From Sphaerisporangium siamense (GTDB taxonomy: Bacteria; Actinomycetota; Actinomycetes; Streptosporangiales; Streptosporangiaceae), in assembly GCF_014205275.1 (NCBI RefSeq), contig NZ_JACHND010000001.1:1612001-1676000 (forward strand): DNA of 64,000 bases, given 5' to 3'. How positions within the stretch are numbered: position 1 is the stretch's first letter; every line of letters starts with the position of its first letter. Position numbers and translations under genes: made by a program. Shown one piece after another: positions 16,252 to 24,862 of the stretch. The notes beneath the pieces were generated by a model. The model searched no databases. It was not told the DNA's origin and saw nothing but the letters and a program-made list of their open reading frames with translations.

Positions 16252-16785
16252 GTGGCTGAAAATCTCATCGCCAAGCTCCGGACCACTCTCGGAGACATCA
16301 AACTCCGTCTCTTCCCTGACCACGCGCCGAAGACCGTGCGCAACTTCGTCGAGCTCGCCGAAGGCACCCGGGAGTGGACCCACCCCGAGACCGGCCAGAA
16401 GAGCAACGACCGTCTCTACGACGGCACGATCTTCCACCGGGTGATCCAGGGGTTCATGATCCAGGGCGGCGACCCGCTCGGCCAGGGCATCGGCGGCCCT
16501 GGCTACGACTTCGACGACGAGATCCACCCGGACCTCCAGTTCAACCGGCCGTACCTGCTGGCCATGGCCAACGCGGGCAAGCGGTTCGGGCGCGGCACGA
16601 ACGGCTCGCAGTTCTTCATCACCGTCGTGCCCACGCCGCACCTCAACACCAAGCACACCATCTTCGGCGAGGTGATCGAGGGCCACGAGGTCGTCGACGC
16701 GATCTCCAAGACCCCGACCCGGCAGGAACGCCCGCTCACCGACGTCGTGCTGCAGGAGGTCATCATCGAGCGCGTGCAGTCCTGA
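16252..16785 (+). CDS. ppiA: Peptidyl-prolyl cis-trans isomerase, cyclophilin type
   Basis: A 177-residue cytoplasmic cyclophilin without signal peptide. The active-site stretch FHRVIQGFMIQGGDP contains the catalytic Arg and the Phe/Met/Gln lining. GSQFFITVVPTPHLNTKHTIFGEV supplies the remaining pocket residues, with His in place of the Trp that binds cyclosporin in human CypA. It speeds X-Pro isomerisation during folding. The GTG at 16252 is the start; its ribosome binding site (GGGG) is somewhat distant. The location beside crgA and the kinase operon is conserved in actinobacteria. Confidence 0.92.
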   Translation: MAENLIAKLRTTLGDIKLRLFPDHAPKTVRNFVELAEGTREWTHPETGQKSNDRLYDGTIFHRVIQGFMIQGGDPLGQGIGGPGYDFDDEIHPDLQFNRPYLLAMANAGKRFGRGTNGSQFFITVVPTPHLNTKHTIFGEVIEGHEVVDAISKTPTRQERPLTDVVLQEVIIERVQS

Positions 16786-16955
16786 CGCGTCCCGGCGCGA
16801 GCGCGTGGGGGCCGGGCCGCCCGGTCCGTCCCCCCGCGCCGCGGGCCGGCGTTTTCGCGCGGTTCTCCAGGTGTAACGGCGCGGGGCGCTCGAACGGCTG
16901 CATAGGGTGGCAGTCTGTGGAGTAAGCGCACCGGCGAAGGGGCCGCGAACAGGCG

Positions 16956-17837
16956 ATGACCACTCAGCCAGACCACCCGAATCCGGCGGACCGGCCCGAG
17001 GGGCCCGGGCGGCCCGATCCGAACACCAGCGACGCGCTCCCGATGTGCTACCGCCATCCGGATCGCGAGACCTACGTGCGCTGCCAGCGCTGCGACCGCT
17101 CCATCTGCCCGGACTGCATGCGCGCGGCCTCGGTGGGCCACCAGTGCCCCGAGTGCGTGCGCGAGGGCAACAGGACCGTACGCCGCGCCGAGGCGGCCTT
17201 CGGCGGCAGGCCCGTCACCACCCCGGTGGTGACCTGGGCCCTCCTGGCGATCAACGTGCTGGCCTACCTCGGCGAGGTCATCAACGCGCCGGCGGTCCTC
17301 GGCCGGTTCATGATGTCGGCCGACCATGTCGCGGCCGGGGAGTGGTGGCGGCTGTTCACCAGCGCCTTCCTGCACGCCGAGCCGCCGTCGTACTGGCACA
17401 TCCTCTTCAACATGTGGGCCCTGTTCGCCATCGGCCCCCAACTGGAGAAGATCCTCGGCTCGCTGCGGTTCGCCGCCGTGTACCTGCTGTCGGCGCTCGG
17501 CGGCTCCATGGCCGTCTACCTCTTCGGCAGCTACGCCGTCGGGGCCTCGGGCGCGATCTACGGCCTGTTCGGGGCGATGTTCGTGATCTCGCGCCGCATG
17601 GGCTACGACGTGCGCGGCGTGCTGTGGCTCATCGGCATCAACGTCGTGCTGACCTTCGTGGTGCCGGGCATCAGCTGGCAGGGCCACCTCGGCGGGCTCG
17701 TGGCGGGAGCGGTGGTGACCGGGTTGTTCGCCTACGCGCCCGCCCGCAGCCGCAAGGCGTTCCAGCTCGCGACCGTCGCCGGAATGCTGCTGGTGTACCT
17801 GGCCATCCTCATGGCCGTGCCGCCCCTGGCCGCCTGA
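16956..17837 (+). CDS. Rhomboid family intramembrane serine protease with N-terminal zinc-binding domain
   Basis: A 293-residue protein. Residues 29-70 form a B-box-like zinc ribbon (C31, H34, C43, C46, C51, C54, H62, C64, C67). Residues 88-293 carry six or seven membrane segments. The catalytic dyad is S198 in GASG and H244 in GHLGG, and the structural HILFNMWAL motif is present at residues 148-156. Rhomboids cleave membrane-spanning substrates within the bilayer; the substrate is unknown. The fused zinc domain is common in actinobacterial rhomboids and faces the cytoplasm. It is transcribed with or just after the cyclophilin gene. Confidence 0.92.
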   Translation: MTTQPDHPNPADRPEGPGRPDPNTSDALPMCYRHPDRETYVRCQRCDRSICPDCMRAASVGHQCPECVREGNRTVRRAEAAFGGRPVTTPVVTWALLAINVLAYLGEVINAPAVLGRFMMSADHVAAGEWWRLFTSAFLHAEPPSYWHILFNMWALFAIGPQLEKILGSLRFAAVYLLSALGGSMAVYLFGSYAVGASGAIYGLFGAMFVISRRMGYDVRGVLWLIGINVVLTFVVPGISWQGHLGGLVAGAVVTGLFAYAPARSRKAFQLATVAGMLLVYLAILMAVPPLAA

Positions 17838-17863
17838 CCGGAGGGCGGGCTGCTTCCCCAGGT

Positions 17864-17885
17864 TGTGGATAAAGCCTGTGGAAAA
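17864..17885. other. Pair of DnaA-box-like 9-mers
   Basis: TGTGGATAA at 17864-17872 is the exact complement of the bacterial DnaA box TTATCCACA. TGTGGAAAA at 17877-17885 differs from it at one position. Both point the same way and are 13 bases apart, in the gap between the convergent rhomboid and crgA genes. Confidence 0.55.
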
Positions 17886-17923
17886 AGTCCGCCCTCGTCG
17901 GCGAACGGCCGCTCAGGACGGGC

Positions 17924-18169
17924 TCACCGCCAGCGGGTGGACAGCACCACGCCGAAGATGATGAACACGAACCCGGCGAGAAGGTTCCAGTTGCTCAGAG
18001 TGGCGATGCCCGGCAGATCCGGCGCGATGTAGAAGAGCGCGATCCACAGGATGCCGATGATCCATGACGCGACCATGACCGGTGCCAGCCACCGCGGGCT
18101 CACCTTCACCTGCTGCGACTTCTGGGGCGGCGTGTAGACCGCCTTCTTGCGAGTGTGGGACTTGGGCAC
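17924..18169 (-). CDS. crgA: Cell division protein CrgA
   Basis: An 81-residue membrane protein. A basic N-terminus (MPKSHTRKKAVYTPP) is followed by two membrane segments (about residues 26-46 and 58-76) separated by a short outside loop, the CrgA architecture. CrgA binds FtsZ, FtsQ and FtsI and coordinates growth and septation in Streptomyces and Mycobacterium. The GTG at 18169 is chosen because GGAG lies seven bases upstream and homologues begin MPKS; a longer frame from 18235 is unlikely. Gene order beside pknB and the sortase is conserved. Confidence 0.92.
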   Translation of the reverse strand: MPKSHTRKKAVYTPPQKSQQVKVSPRWLAPVMVASWIIGILWIALFYIAPDLPGIATLSNWNLLAGFVFIIFGVVLSTRWR

Positions 18170-18483
18170 GGCAGCTCTCCTGGTGGGGACCCGCGCGGCC
18201 GGCGCGGGCTCTGGCGCCAGCCTGTTCGCTGGCATACGAGGTCCGAAGCAAGCCTAGTCGGCGCGGGCGCGATCGGCGATTCCTAAGTGAACAAGCTTTC
18301 GTTCAGTAATGCCGGAAATCCTTGATCAACTCCGGCCGCCCCGGGCAAAGAGCCGGTCAAGCGGCCGCCGGTCTCCCGGCGCACGCCGCCCTCCGCCGAT
18401 ACTCTGGCCGCGCAGGGCGCACCGGGGCGCCCGGTCACCGCCCGAGAGGGGGCAGGCAGGCCGCCCGCGGCCACCGAGACGCC
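18170..18483. other. 314-bp divergent promoter region of crgA and the sortase gene
   Basis: No gene is seen. The only AT-rich part (18280-18325) contains the inverted repeat TGAAC-N8-GTTCA (18288-18305) centred on AAGCTT, a candidate regulatory site. The rest is GC-rich without clear structure. Confidence 0.4.
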
Positions 18484-19107
18484 ATGAGAATGCTGCTGCG
18501 CACCTGCGGCGAGCTCAGCGTCACCGGTGGCCTGGTCATGCTGCTGTTCTGCGCCTACCTGCTCTGGGGCACCAGCTCCTACACCGAGTGGTACCAGAGC
18601 GTGCTGAAACGCCGGCTCCTGGAGACCTCCAAGGCGGTCCAGCACGGCGGCAAGCTCTCCAAGATCGACCTCGGCGACGCCGTCGCGCTCATCCGCATCC
18701 CCCGCCTCGGCCGCGACTACGAGTACGCCGTCCTCGAAGGCGTCACCCCCGAGGACCTGCGCCGGGGGCCGGGCCACTACCCGGGGACGGCGGCGCCGGG
18801 CGCGGTCGGCAACTTCGTCCTGTCCGGGCACCGCACCACCTACGCCGCCCCCTTCAACAGGATCGACGAGCTGCGCCGCGGCGACGAGATCGTGGTCGAG
18901 GCCCCCAAGGCGCGCTACACCTACCGCGTCTCCGGCAAGTCCGTCGTGGACCCCTCCCAGGTCGAGGTCATCGCCCCCGTACCCGGCCAGCCCGGCCGCA
19001 GGCCCAGCGAGGCCATGATCACCCTCACCACGTGCCACCCCGAGTACTCGGCCCGGCAGCGTCTGATCGTCTTCGGCGTCCTCTCGGGGACGCGGGAGCG
19101 GCGGTAG
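18484..19107 (+). CDS. Class E sortase
   Basis: A 207-residue membrane-anchored transpeptidase. One N-terminal membrane segment (residues 12-28) is followed by the sortase beta-barrel. The catalytic residues are H116 in LSGHRTTY, C184 in TLTTC-HP and the Arg of ARQRL (R191 or R193). The TLTTC signature and the short N-terminus mark class E, which in actinobacteria prefers LAXTG signals and attaches surface proteins to peptidoglycan. No substrate protein with such a signal is seen in the window. The ATG at 18484 is chosen to give the correct N-terminal anchor; the upstream in-frame extension is low-complexity. Confidence 0.9.
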   Translation: MRMLLRTCGELSVTGGLVMLLFCAYLLWGTSSYTEWYQSVLKRRLLETSKAVQHGGKLSKIDLGDAVALIRIPRLGRDYEYAVLEGVTPEDLRRGPGHYPGTAAPGAVGNFVLSGHRTTYAAPFNRIDELRRGDEIVVEAPKARYTYRVSGKSVVDPSQVEVIAPVPGQPGRRPSEAMITLTTCHPEYSARQRLIVFGVLSGTRERR

Positions 19108-19138
19108 GCCCGGTGTCTCCACCGAGCGAGGAGGACCC

Positions 19139-19297
19139 ATGTACGGATGGCTCTGGCGCGCGATCCCCGGCGGCACCCTGGTCAAGCTGGCCACGGTGCT
19201 GGCGCTGACCGGTTGCGCGGGGGTCGTACTCTGGTATGTCGTGTTCCCGATGCTGGAGCCCCACGTGCCACTCGACCGGGCGACCATAGGCCGATGA
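19139..19297 (+). CDS. Small single-span membrane protein between sortase and pabA
   Basis: A 52-residue protein with a strong GAGGAGG site right before its ATG. A basic-aromatic start (MYGWLWRAIPGG) leads into one membrane segment (about residues 15-38, KLATVLALTGCAGVVLWYVVFP) and a short polar tail. Its stop overlaps the pabA start by four bases (ATGA). The good ribosome binding site, the overlap and a coherent membrane segment argue that it is real despite its size. Function unknown. Confidence 0.75.
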   Translation: MYGWLWRAIPGGTLVKLATVLALTGCAGVVLWYVVFPMLEPHVPLDRATIGR

Positions 19298-19866
19298 CCC
19301 GCGTGCTCGTCGTGGACAACCATGACAGCTTCGTCCACACGATCGTGCAGTACCTCCGCCGGCTGGGCGCCGACTGCGACGTCCGGCCACGCGACCATGT
19401 CCGGGTACGCGACGCCGACAGCTTCGACGGCGTGGTGATCAGCCCCGGCCCCGGCACGCCGGAGGCCGCGGGCGTCAGCGTCCCCCTGGTGGACTACTGC
19501 GTCCTGCGCGACGTCCCCCTGCTCGGCGTCTGCCTCGGCCACCAGGCCATCGCGGTCGCCGAAGGCGGCGTCGTCGCCCGCGCGCCCGAGCTGATGCACG
19601 GGCGCACCAGCGCGATCTCCCACGACGGCAAGGGCGTGTTCGCCGGCCTCCCCTCCCCGGTGACCATGACGCGCTACCACTCGCTGGCCGTGGTCCCGGA
19701 GACGATGCCCGAGGTCCTGGAGGTCAGCGCGGTCAGCGAGACCGGCGTCGTCATGGGGCTGCGGCACCGGCTGGCGCGGGTCGAGGGCGTGCAGTTCCAC
19801 CCCGAGTCCGTGCTCTCGGAGCACGGCCACGAACTTTTCCGAAATTGGCTCACACAGATCGTGTAA
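19294..19866 (+). CDS. pabA: Aminodeoxychorismate/anthranilate synthase glutaminase component
   Basis: A 190-residue class I glutamine amidotransferase. The nucleophile is C80 in GVCLGHQAI, and the partner residues H169 and E171 are in FHPES. The oxyanion segment ISPGPGTP is at residues 49-56. It supplies ammonia to the chorismate-converting subunit for folate (PabA) or tryptophan (TrpG). No partner subunit is adjacent. Its position next to pknB is the conserved actinobacterial location of the pabA-type gene, so folate synthesis is favoured, although one protein may serve both pathways. Confidence 0.88.
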   Translation: MTRVLVVDNHDSFVHTIVQYLRRLGADCDVRPRDHVRVRDADSFDGVVISPGPGTPEAAGVSVPLVDYCVLRDVPLLGVCLGHQAIAVAEGGVVARAPELMHGRTSAISHDGKGVFAGLPSPVTMTRYHSLAVVPETMPEVLEVSAVSETGVVMGLRHRLARVEGVQFHPESVLSEHGHELFRNWLTQIV

Positions 19867-20002
19867 CGCCGGGCGGCCTCAGGACGACTAACCGGTTGAG
19901 GGTCTCCGCCGTCGCCCCCGAGCGGCGGAGACCCTCTTCTCATGTCCGCCGCTGAAGTCCTGAACACGCCGCGCGGACGCCCTCGGACCCCTCGAACACG
20001 CG

Positions 20003-20031
20003 AAGGCCCCTCCCGGTGCGGGAGGGGCCTT
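20003..20031. terminator. Bidirectional terminator between pabA and pknB
   Basis: A perfect 13-bp stem (20003-20015 with 20019-20031) and 3-base loop, with AA before and TTTCT after the stem. It lies between the convergent ends of pabA and the kinase operon and can stop both. Confidence 0.75.
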
Positions 20032-20050
20032 TCTGGCGGCGTACGGGGCG

Positions 20051-21898
20051 TCAGTTGCTGAACTCGTCCGACGGGGGCTCGGTGATCGGCGGGTCCTCGG
20101 TCGGGGTCTCCTCGGTGGGCTCGTCGGTCGGGAACGGGTCCTCGGTGGGCTGCTCGGTCGGCGTGGTCTCCTCCGGAGGACCGGACGACACGACCAGCGT
20201 GATCGTGGTGCCCGGGTTCAGCTTCGAGCCCGCCGGCGGGCTCTGGCTGATGACGTTGCCCTCCGGCACGTCGGCGCTCGGCTGACGCACCGTCCTGACC
20301 TTGAGGTTCTCGGCCTGCAGGGCCGCCTTGGCGTCCGCGAGGGTCTGGTTGGTGACGTCCGGCACGGTGACCTGCTGCTTGGGCACGTAGATCTTGACGA
20401 TGCTGTTCTCGTCGACCTTCTCGCCCTCGGACGGCTTGGACTGGAACACCTTGCCCTGTTCCTTGCTGGACACGGCGTTCACGACCTGGCCCTTGAGGCC
20501 GTTGGTGTCCAGCGTGCTCATGGCGTCCTCGATGCTCAGGCCCACCAGGCGCGGCACGGTGACCTGCTTGACGCCCTTGGAGACCTGCAGCGTCACCTCG
20601 GAGTCCTTCGGGACCTTGGTGCCGCTTTCCGGGTCGGTCGCGATGACCGTCCCCTTCTCGACGTCGGAGTTGAACTCCTCGACGACCTTGACCTTCAGGC
20701 CCTGGGCCTCCAGCGCGCTCTTCGCGCCCTTGAGGGTCTGCCCGGCCACCGCCGGGATCTGGACCTCGCCGCCCGCCTCGTTCGAGCCGGGGGAGCTGAG
20801 GAAGGCGTAGCCGATGCCGATGAACGCGCCGATGACCAGCAGCGGGATGAGGATCCACGCGGCGATCGCCAGCCCGCTGGTCTTGGAGCCGCGGCGGCGC
20901 TCGTACCGGCCGCCCGCCTGCGTCGGGGCGTACTCGTACGGCGGGACGGCGGTCGTGCGCTGGGTGGCGGGGCCGCCGCCCGGCGTGGCCAGCGTGCGGG
21001 TCTGCTGGCCGGTGTACTGGTTGTTGGTCATCGCCATCGTGTGCGCGGCGTCGACCGGCATGCCCGACATGGCCCGCTGGATGTCGGCGCGCATCTCGCC
21101 GGCGCTCTGGTAGCGGTGCGCGGGGTCCTTCGCCATCGCCTTGAGCACGATGGCGTCGGCCCACTGCGGGATCTCCGGGTCGATCTGCGACGGCGGGATC
21201 GGGTCCTCCCGCACGTGCTGGTAGGCGATGGCCACCGGGGAGTCGCCGGTGAAGGGCGGTTGGCCGGTGAGCAGCTCGTACAGCACGCAGCCCGTGGAGT
21301 AGATGTCGCTGCGGGCGTCCACGCGCTCGCCCCTGGCCTGCTCGGGCGAGAGGTACTGCGCGGTGCCGATGACCTGGGCGGTCTGGGTCATCGTGGCGGC
21401 GGAGTCGGCCATCGCGCGGGCGATGCCGAAGTCCATCACCTTGACGTCGCCCGCCAGCGTGATCATCACGTTGGCCGGCTTGATGTCACGGTGCACGATG
21501 CCGCCGCGGTGGCTGTAGTCCAGCGCCCGCAGGATGCCGTCCACGAGTTCGATCGCGCGCTCGGGCAGCAGGCGGCGGTCCTGCCGGAGCAGGTCGCGCA
21601 GCGTGCGTCCGTCGACGAACTCCATGACGATGTAGGGCACGGGAGTGCCGTCGGTCGTGTCCTCGCCGGTGTCGTACACCGCGACGATCGACGGGTGGTT
21701 CAAGGACGCCGCGGACTGCGCCTCACGCCGGAAACGGGCCTGGAATATGTGGTCTCTCGCCAGGTCGGAACGGAGCGTCTTGATCGCGACGACGCGGTCC
21801 AGCCGGATGTCCCGCGCGCGATAGACCTCGGCCATGCCGCCGCGGCCGACGACTCCGTCGAGCTCATAGCGGCCACCGAGTAGCCGAGGCTGAGTCAT
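20051..21898 (-). CDS. pknB: Serine/threonine protein kinase PknB with PASTA domains
   Basis: A 615-residue membrane kinase. The cytoplasmic kinase domain (about residues 8-270) has the Gly loop GRGGMAEVY, Lys in VAIKTL, HRDIKPANV, DFG and a Thr-rich activation loop (TMTQTAQVIGTAQYLSPEQ). A linker and one membrane segment (about residues 345-368) precede three extracellular PASTA repeats, each opening with a (I/V)P-type motif, and a Thr/Pro/Glu-rich acidic tail of about 40 residues. PASTA domains sense muropeptides or lipid II and control cell-wall synthesis. Three PASTA units is one fewer than in Mycobacterium tuberculosis PknB. A GTG three codons upstream (21907) is an alternative start. 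Confidence 0.93.
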   Translation of the reverse strand: MTQPRLLGGRYELDGVVGRGGMAEVYRARDIRLDRVVAIKTLRSDLARDHIFQARFRREAQSAASLNHPSIVAVYDTGEDTTDGTPVPYIVMEFVDGRTLRDLLRQDRRLLPERAIELVDGILRALDYSHRGGIVHRDIKPANVMITLAGDVKVMDFGIARAMADSAATMTQTAQVIGTAQYLSPEQARGERVDARSDIYSTGCVLYELLTGQPPFTGDSPVAIAYQHVREDPIPPSQIDPEIPQWADAIVLKAMAKDPAHRYQSAGEMRADIQRAMSGMPVDAAHTMAMTNNQYTGQQTRTLATPGGGPATQRTTAVPPYEYAPTQAGGRYERRRGSKTSGLAIAAWILIPLLVIGAFIGIGYAFLSSPGSNEAGGEVQIPAVAGQTLKGAKSALEAQGLKVKVVEEFNSDVEKGTVIATDPESGTKVPKDSEVTLQVSKGVKQVTVPRLVGLSIEDAMSTLDTNGLKGQVVNAVSSKEQGKVFQSKPSEGEKVDENSIVKIYVPKQQVTVPDVTNQTLADAKAALQAENLKVRTVRQPSADVPEGNVISQSPPAGSKLNPGTTITLVVSSGPPEETTPTEQPTEDPFPTDEPTEETPTEDPPITEPPSDEFSN

Positions 21899-21980
21899 TT
21901 CCTGCACTGTCCCTTGCCGTTCATCTTGGGTACCGGCCCGCGGTGCGGCTGCCGGTGTCCATCATCGACCGCGCGCCGCA

Positions 21981-23417
21981 TTACGTCTCCCCGTTCGGGG
22001 TGATTGTGGTGCTTGCGGATGAAGTGGGGCTTGGCGTCTCGCTCGGTGTGGGGGTCGGTGTGGGCGTCGGAGTAGGGGTCGGAGTAGGAGACGGAGTGGG
22101 CGTCGGCGTCGGGCGCCGGGTTGGAGACGCCGTTCTGCTTACCGTAGCCGACCGTGACACGGTGGGCCTGACAGACGTCACCGGTTTCGGTGGACGTGAC
22201 GTCGTCGCCGTCTTCGACGGGGAGGGCGAGCGAACCGGCTCCTTGGTCACCGGTTCGGCCGGGCTGCTGGGCGCGGTCTCCAGCCCGAACGGGAGGCCGC
22301 CCGCCGCGAGCGCGCCGAACCCGACCGCGGCCGCGCAGCCCGCCGCGGCGAACAGGCCGAAGGCCTTGCGACGCCGCCGCGCCGGAGGCGCGCTCACCGG
22401 CCGGGGCCCGCCTGGCTGGGCGGGACGGCCGCCGGGCGGGCGGCCGATGCGGGTGTGCCCCGGCGACTCCGGGACGCGCGTCTCGTACAGGCCGTCGGCC
22501 GTGCCGGCGGACGCGGGAGGCGTGACGGCCTGGCTCGCGAGGGCCTCGCGGACGGCGAACCCCGACGGGTCGGTCAGCGTGCTCAGGTGGGCGACGCCGG
22601 GCGTGGACAGCGCGTCGCGCAGCACCATCGCGCGGTCGGCCAGCTCACGCCCGTTCGCCGGCCGCTGCTCGGGGCTCTTGGCCAGCAGCGAATGCACCAG
22701 GGCGCGCACGGGCTCGGGCACCGACGCGGGCAGCGGCGGCACCGGCTCGTTCATGTGGAGCAGGGCGATCGCGACCTGGGTGGGCGCGACGAACGGCGGC
22801 CTGCCGGCGAGGCACTCGTAGGCGACGATCCCGAGGGAGTAGAGGTCGGTGGACGGCGTCAGGAGGCTGCCGGAAGCCTGCTCGGGGCTGACGTACTGCG
22901 CGGTGCCGAGCACGGTGCCCGTCATCGTCATGCGCGCCCCCTCCAGGGCCCGCGCGATGCCGAAGTCGGTGATCTTGATGGTTCCGGACCCGGTGACCAG
23001 CAGGTTGCCGGGCTTGATGTCGCGGTGGATGACGCCCGACCGGTGCGCGGTGTGCAGCGCGCGGGCCGTCTGGCCGACCACGTCCAGCGTCGCCTCGGGG
23101 CTCAGCGTGCCGTTGCGGGCCAGGACCGCCGCCAGGGCCTCCCCGGGCACCAGCTCCATCACCAGGTACGCGGTGTCGTCCTCTTCGCCGTAGTCGAACA
23201 CCTGGGCGATGCCCGGATCGGACAGACCGGCGGTGATGCGGGCCTCGTTGCGGAAGCGCTCGCGGAACTCCGGGTGGCCGGCCACGTGCCGGCGGAGCAG
23301 CTTGACCGCCACCTCGCGGCCCAGCAGGCCGTCGTGCGCGCGCCACACCTCCCCCATGCCGCCGGCGGCGATCCGGGAGATCAGCCGGTAGCGGTCGTTC
23401 AGCACCCGTTGGGTCAC
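21981..23417 (-). CDS. pknA: Serine/threonine protein kinase PknA
   Basis: A 478-residue kinase. All key elements are present: AAGGMGEVW, VAVKLL, HRDIKPGNLL, DFGIAR, and the activation loop TMTGTVLGTAQYVSPEQ. After a Pro-rich linker comes one membrane segment (about residues 345-370) and an outside tail without PASTA repeats, made of Ser/Thr/Pro with a long alternating Thr-Pro run near residues 437-465. That run is encoded by a GT-rich simple repeat at about 22040-22115. PknA and PknB regulate growth, division and cell shape. The start (GTG) overlaps the pbpA stop by four bases. Confidence 0.93.
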   Translation of the reverse strand: MTQRVLNDRYRLISRIAAGGMGEVWRAHDGLLGREVAVKLLRRHVAGHPEFRERFRNEARITAGLSDPGIAQVFDYGEEDDTAYLVMELVPGEALAAVLARNGTLSPEATLDVVGQTARALHTAHRSGVIHRDIKPGNLLVTGSGTIKITDFGIARALEGARMTMTGTVLGTAQYVSPEQASGSLLTPSTDLYSLGIVAYECLAGRPPFVAPTQVAIALLHMNEPVPPLPASVPEPVRALVHSLLAKSPEQRPANGRELADRAMVLRDALSTPGVAHLSTLTDPSGFAVREALASQAVTPPASAGTADGLYETRVPESPGHTRIGRPPGGRPAQPGGPRPVSAPPARRRRKAFGLFAAAGCAAAVGFGALAAGGLPFGLETAPSSPAEPVTKEPVRSPSPSKTATTSRPPKPVTSVRPTVSRSATVSRTASPTRRPTPTPTPSPTPTPTPTPTPTPTPSETPSPTSSASTTITPNGET

Positions 23418-24862
23418 CTGTCGAGCACCGCCTGCATGACGTCGTGCGCGATCGGCGCGGCGACCGCGCCGCCGGTGGCGTCGTTGCCGGCGCTGCCGGA
23501 CTCGACGAACACCGCCACGGCCACCTTCGGGTCCTCGGCGGGGGCGAACGAGATGAACCAGGCGTGGGACGCCGCGCCCTGGGCGGTCTCGGCCGTGCCC
23601 GTCTTGCCCGCCACCGTGATGCCGGGGAGCTTGGCCGCCGAGCCCGTGCCCTTCTCCACCACGCTGACCATCATCTGCCGGAGCTCGTCGGCGACGTCCT
23701 GCGTGATCGCCTCGTCGAGCTCCTGGGGCCGCGCGCTGTCGATCTCGTCGCCGTCCGGACTGACGATCTTGTTGACCAGGTAAGGCTTCATGACCTTGCC
23801 CTGGTTGCCGACCGCGGCGGCGACCATCGCCATCTGGAGCGGCGTCATCTGGTTGCTGCGCTGCCCGATCGAGGTCTGGACCAGCGCGGCCTTGCCCTCG
23901 TCCTTACCGATGTCGCTCGGCACGACCCGGAGCGGGATGTTCATGGCGGTCCCGACGCCGAACTTGCCCGCCTGCTCCTTGAGCTTGTCGTAGCCCATCT
24001 CCAGGGCCATGGTGCCGAACGCGGTGTTGCACGAGATCGTCAGGGCGTCCAGCATGGTGGCCCGGCCGCCACAGGACTCGCCGTGGTAGTTGCGCAGGCC
24101 GATCGTGGTACCCGGCAGCGGCAGGACGTCCGGCGCGTCCACGGTGGTGTTGACGTCCCGGGAGTCGTCCTCGCTGAGGTAGGCGGCCGAGGTGATGACC
24201 TTGAAGGTCGAACCGGGGGCGTAGGTCCTGTCGATCGCGCGGTTCAGCAGGGGCTGGTTGTCGTCCTTGTTGAGCTTGTTGTAGACCTGCGCGGCCTTGG
24301 CCCTGTCGGGCGCCGCCATGGTGTTGGGGTCGAAGCTCGGCACCGAGACCATGGTGAGGATCGCGCCGGTCTTCGGGTCCAGCGCCACGACCGCGCCGCG
24401 TTTGCCGCTTCTCTCCAGCGCCCGGTAGGCGACCTCCTGGGCCTTCGGCACCAGGGTCAGGTCGACGGCGGCGCCGCGGCTCGGCTTGTTCGTGATCAGA
24501 TCCACGGTGCGGCGGACGAACAGGTCCGGATGGGAGCCGTCGAGATAGGCGTTCTCGGCGCCCTCGATGCCCTGCGCGCTCTCGGGGGCGAAGAAGCCGA
24601 TGATGGGCGCGTACATCTTGCCGTTGGTGTATTTGCGCTGGAACCGGAACGTGCCGCCGGTGTCCACCGACTTCGCCAGCGTCTCACCGCCCGCGGTGAT
24701 CATGCCGCGCTCGTTGGCGTAGCGGGCGAAGAAGCTGCGCAGATTGCGGGCGTCCTCACGCAGGCCTTCCGCCTTCACGGCCTGCACGTAGTTGATGTTG
24801 ATCATCAGCAGGGCGAACATCAGGAGGCACGCCACGGAGGTGCGCTTGAGCGTGCCGTTCAT
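23414..24862 (-). CDS. pbpA: Penicillin-binding protein PbpA (class B transpeptidase)
   Basis: A 482-residue class B PBP. One N-terminal membrane segment (residues 10-24) anchors it outside the cell. The transpeptidase motifs are S218-TFK, S277-CN and K420-TGT, all intact. It crosslinks peptidoglycan together with the SEDS glycosyltransferase encoded immediately upstream, whose stop it overlaps (ATGA). In mycobacteria PbpA acts in septation and is phosphorylated by PknB, the product of the last gene of this operon. Confidence 0.95.
   Translation of the reverse strand: MNGTLKRTSVACLLMFALLMININYVQAVKAEGLREDARNLRSFFARYANERGMITAGGETLAKSVDTGGTFRFQRKYTNGKMYAPIIGFFAPESAQGIEGAENAYLDGSHPDLFVRRTVDLITNKPSRGAAVDLTLVPKAQEVAYRALERSGKRGAVVALDPKTGAILTMVSVPSFDPNTMAAPDRAKAAQVYNKLNKDDNQPLLNRAIDRTYAPGSTFKVITSAAYLSEDDSRDVNTTVDAPDVLPLPGTTIGLRNYHGESCGGRATMLDALTISCNTAFGTMALEMGYDKLKEQAGKFGVGTAMNIPLRVVPSDIGKDEGKAALVQTSIGQRSNQMTPLQMAMVAAAVGNQGKVMKPYLVNKIVSPDGDEIDSARPQELDEAITQDVADELRQMMVSVVEKGTGSAAKLPGITVAGKTGTAETAQGAASHAWFISFAPAEDPKVAVAVFVESGSAGNDATGGAVAAPIAHDVMQAVLDR

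Noticed and set aside
22040..22115. Short regular GT-rich repeat, considered as a CRISPR or iteron array
   Set aside because: It is a simple repeat coding the Thr-Pro tail of PknA, with units of about 6 bases and no spacers.
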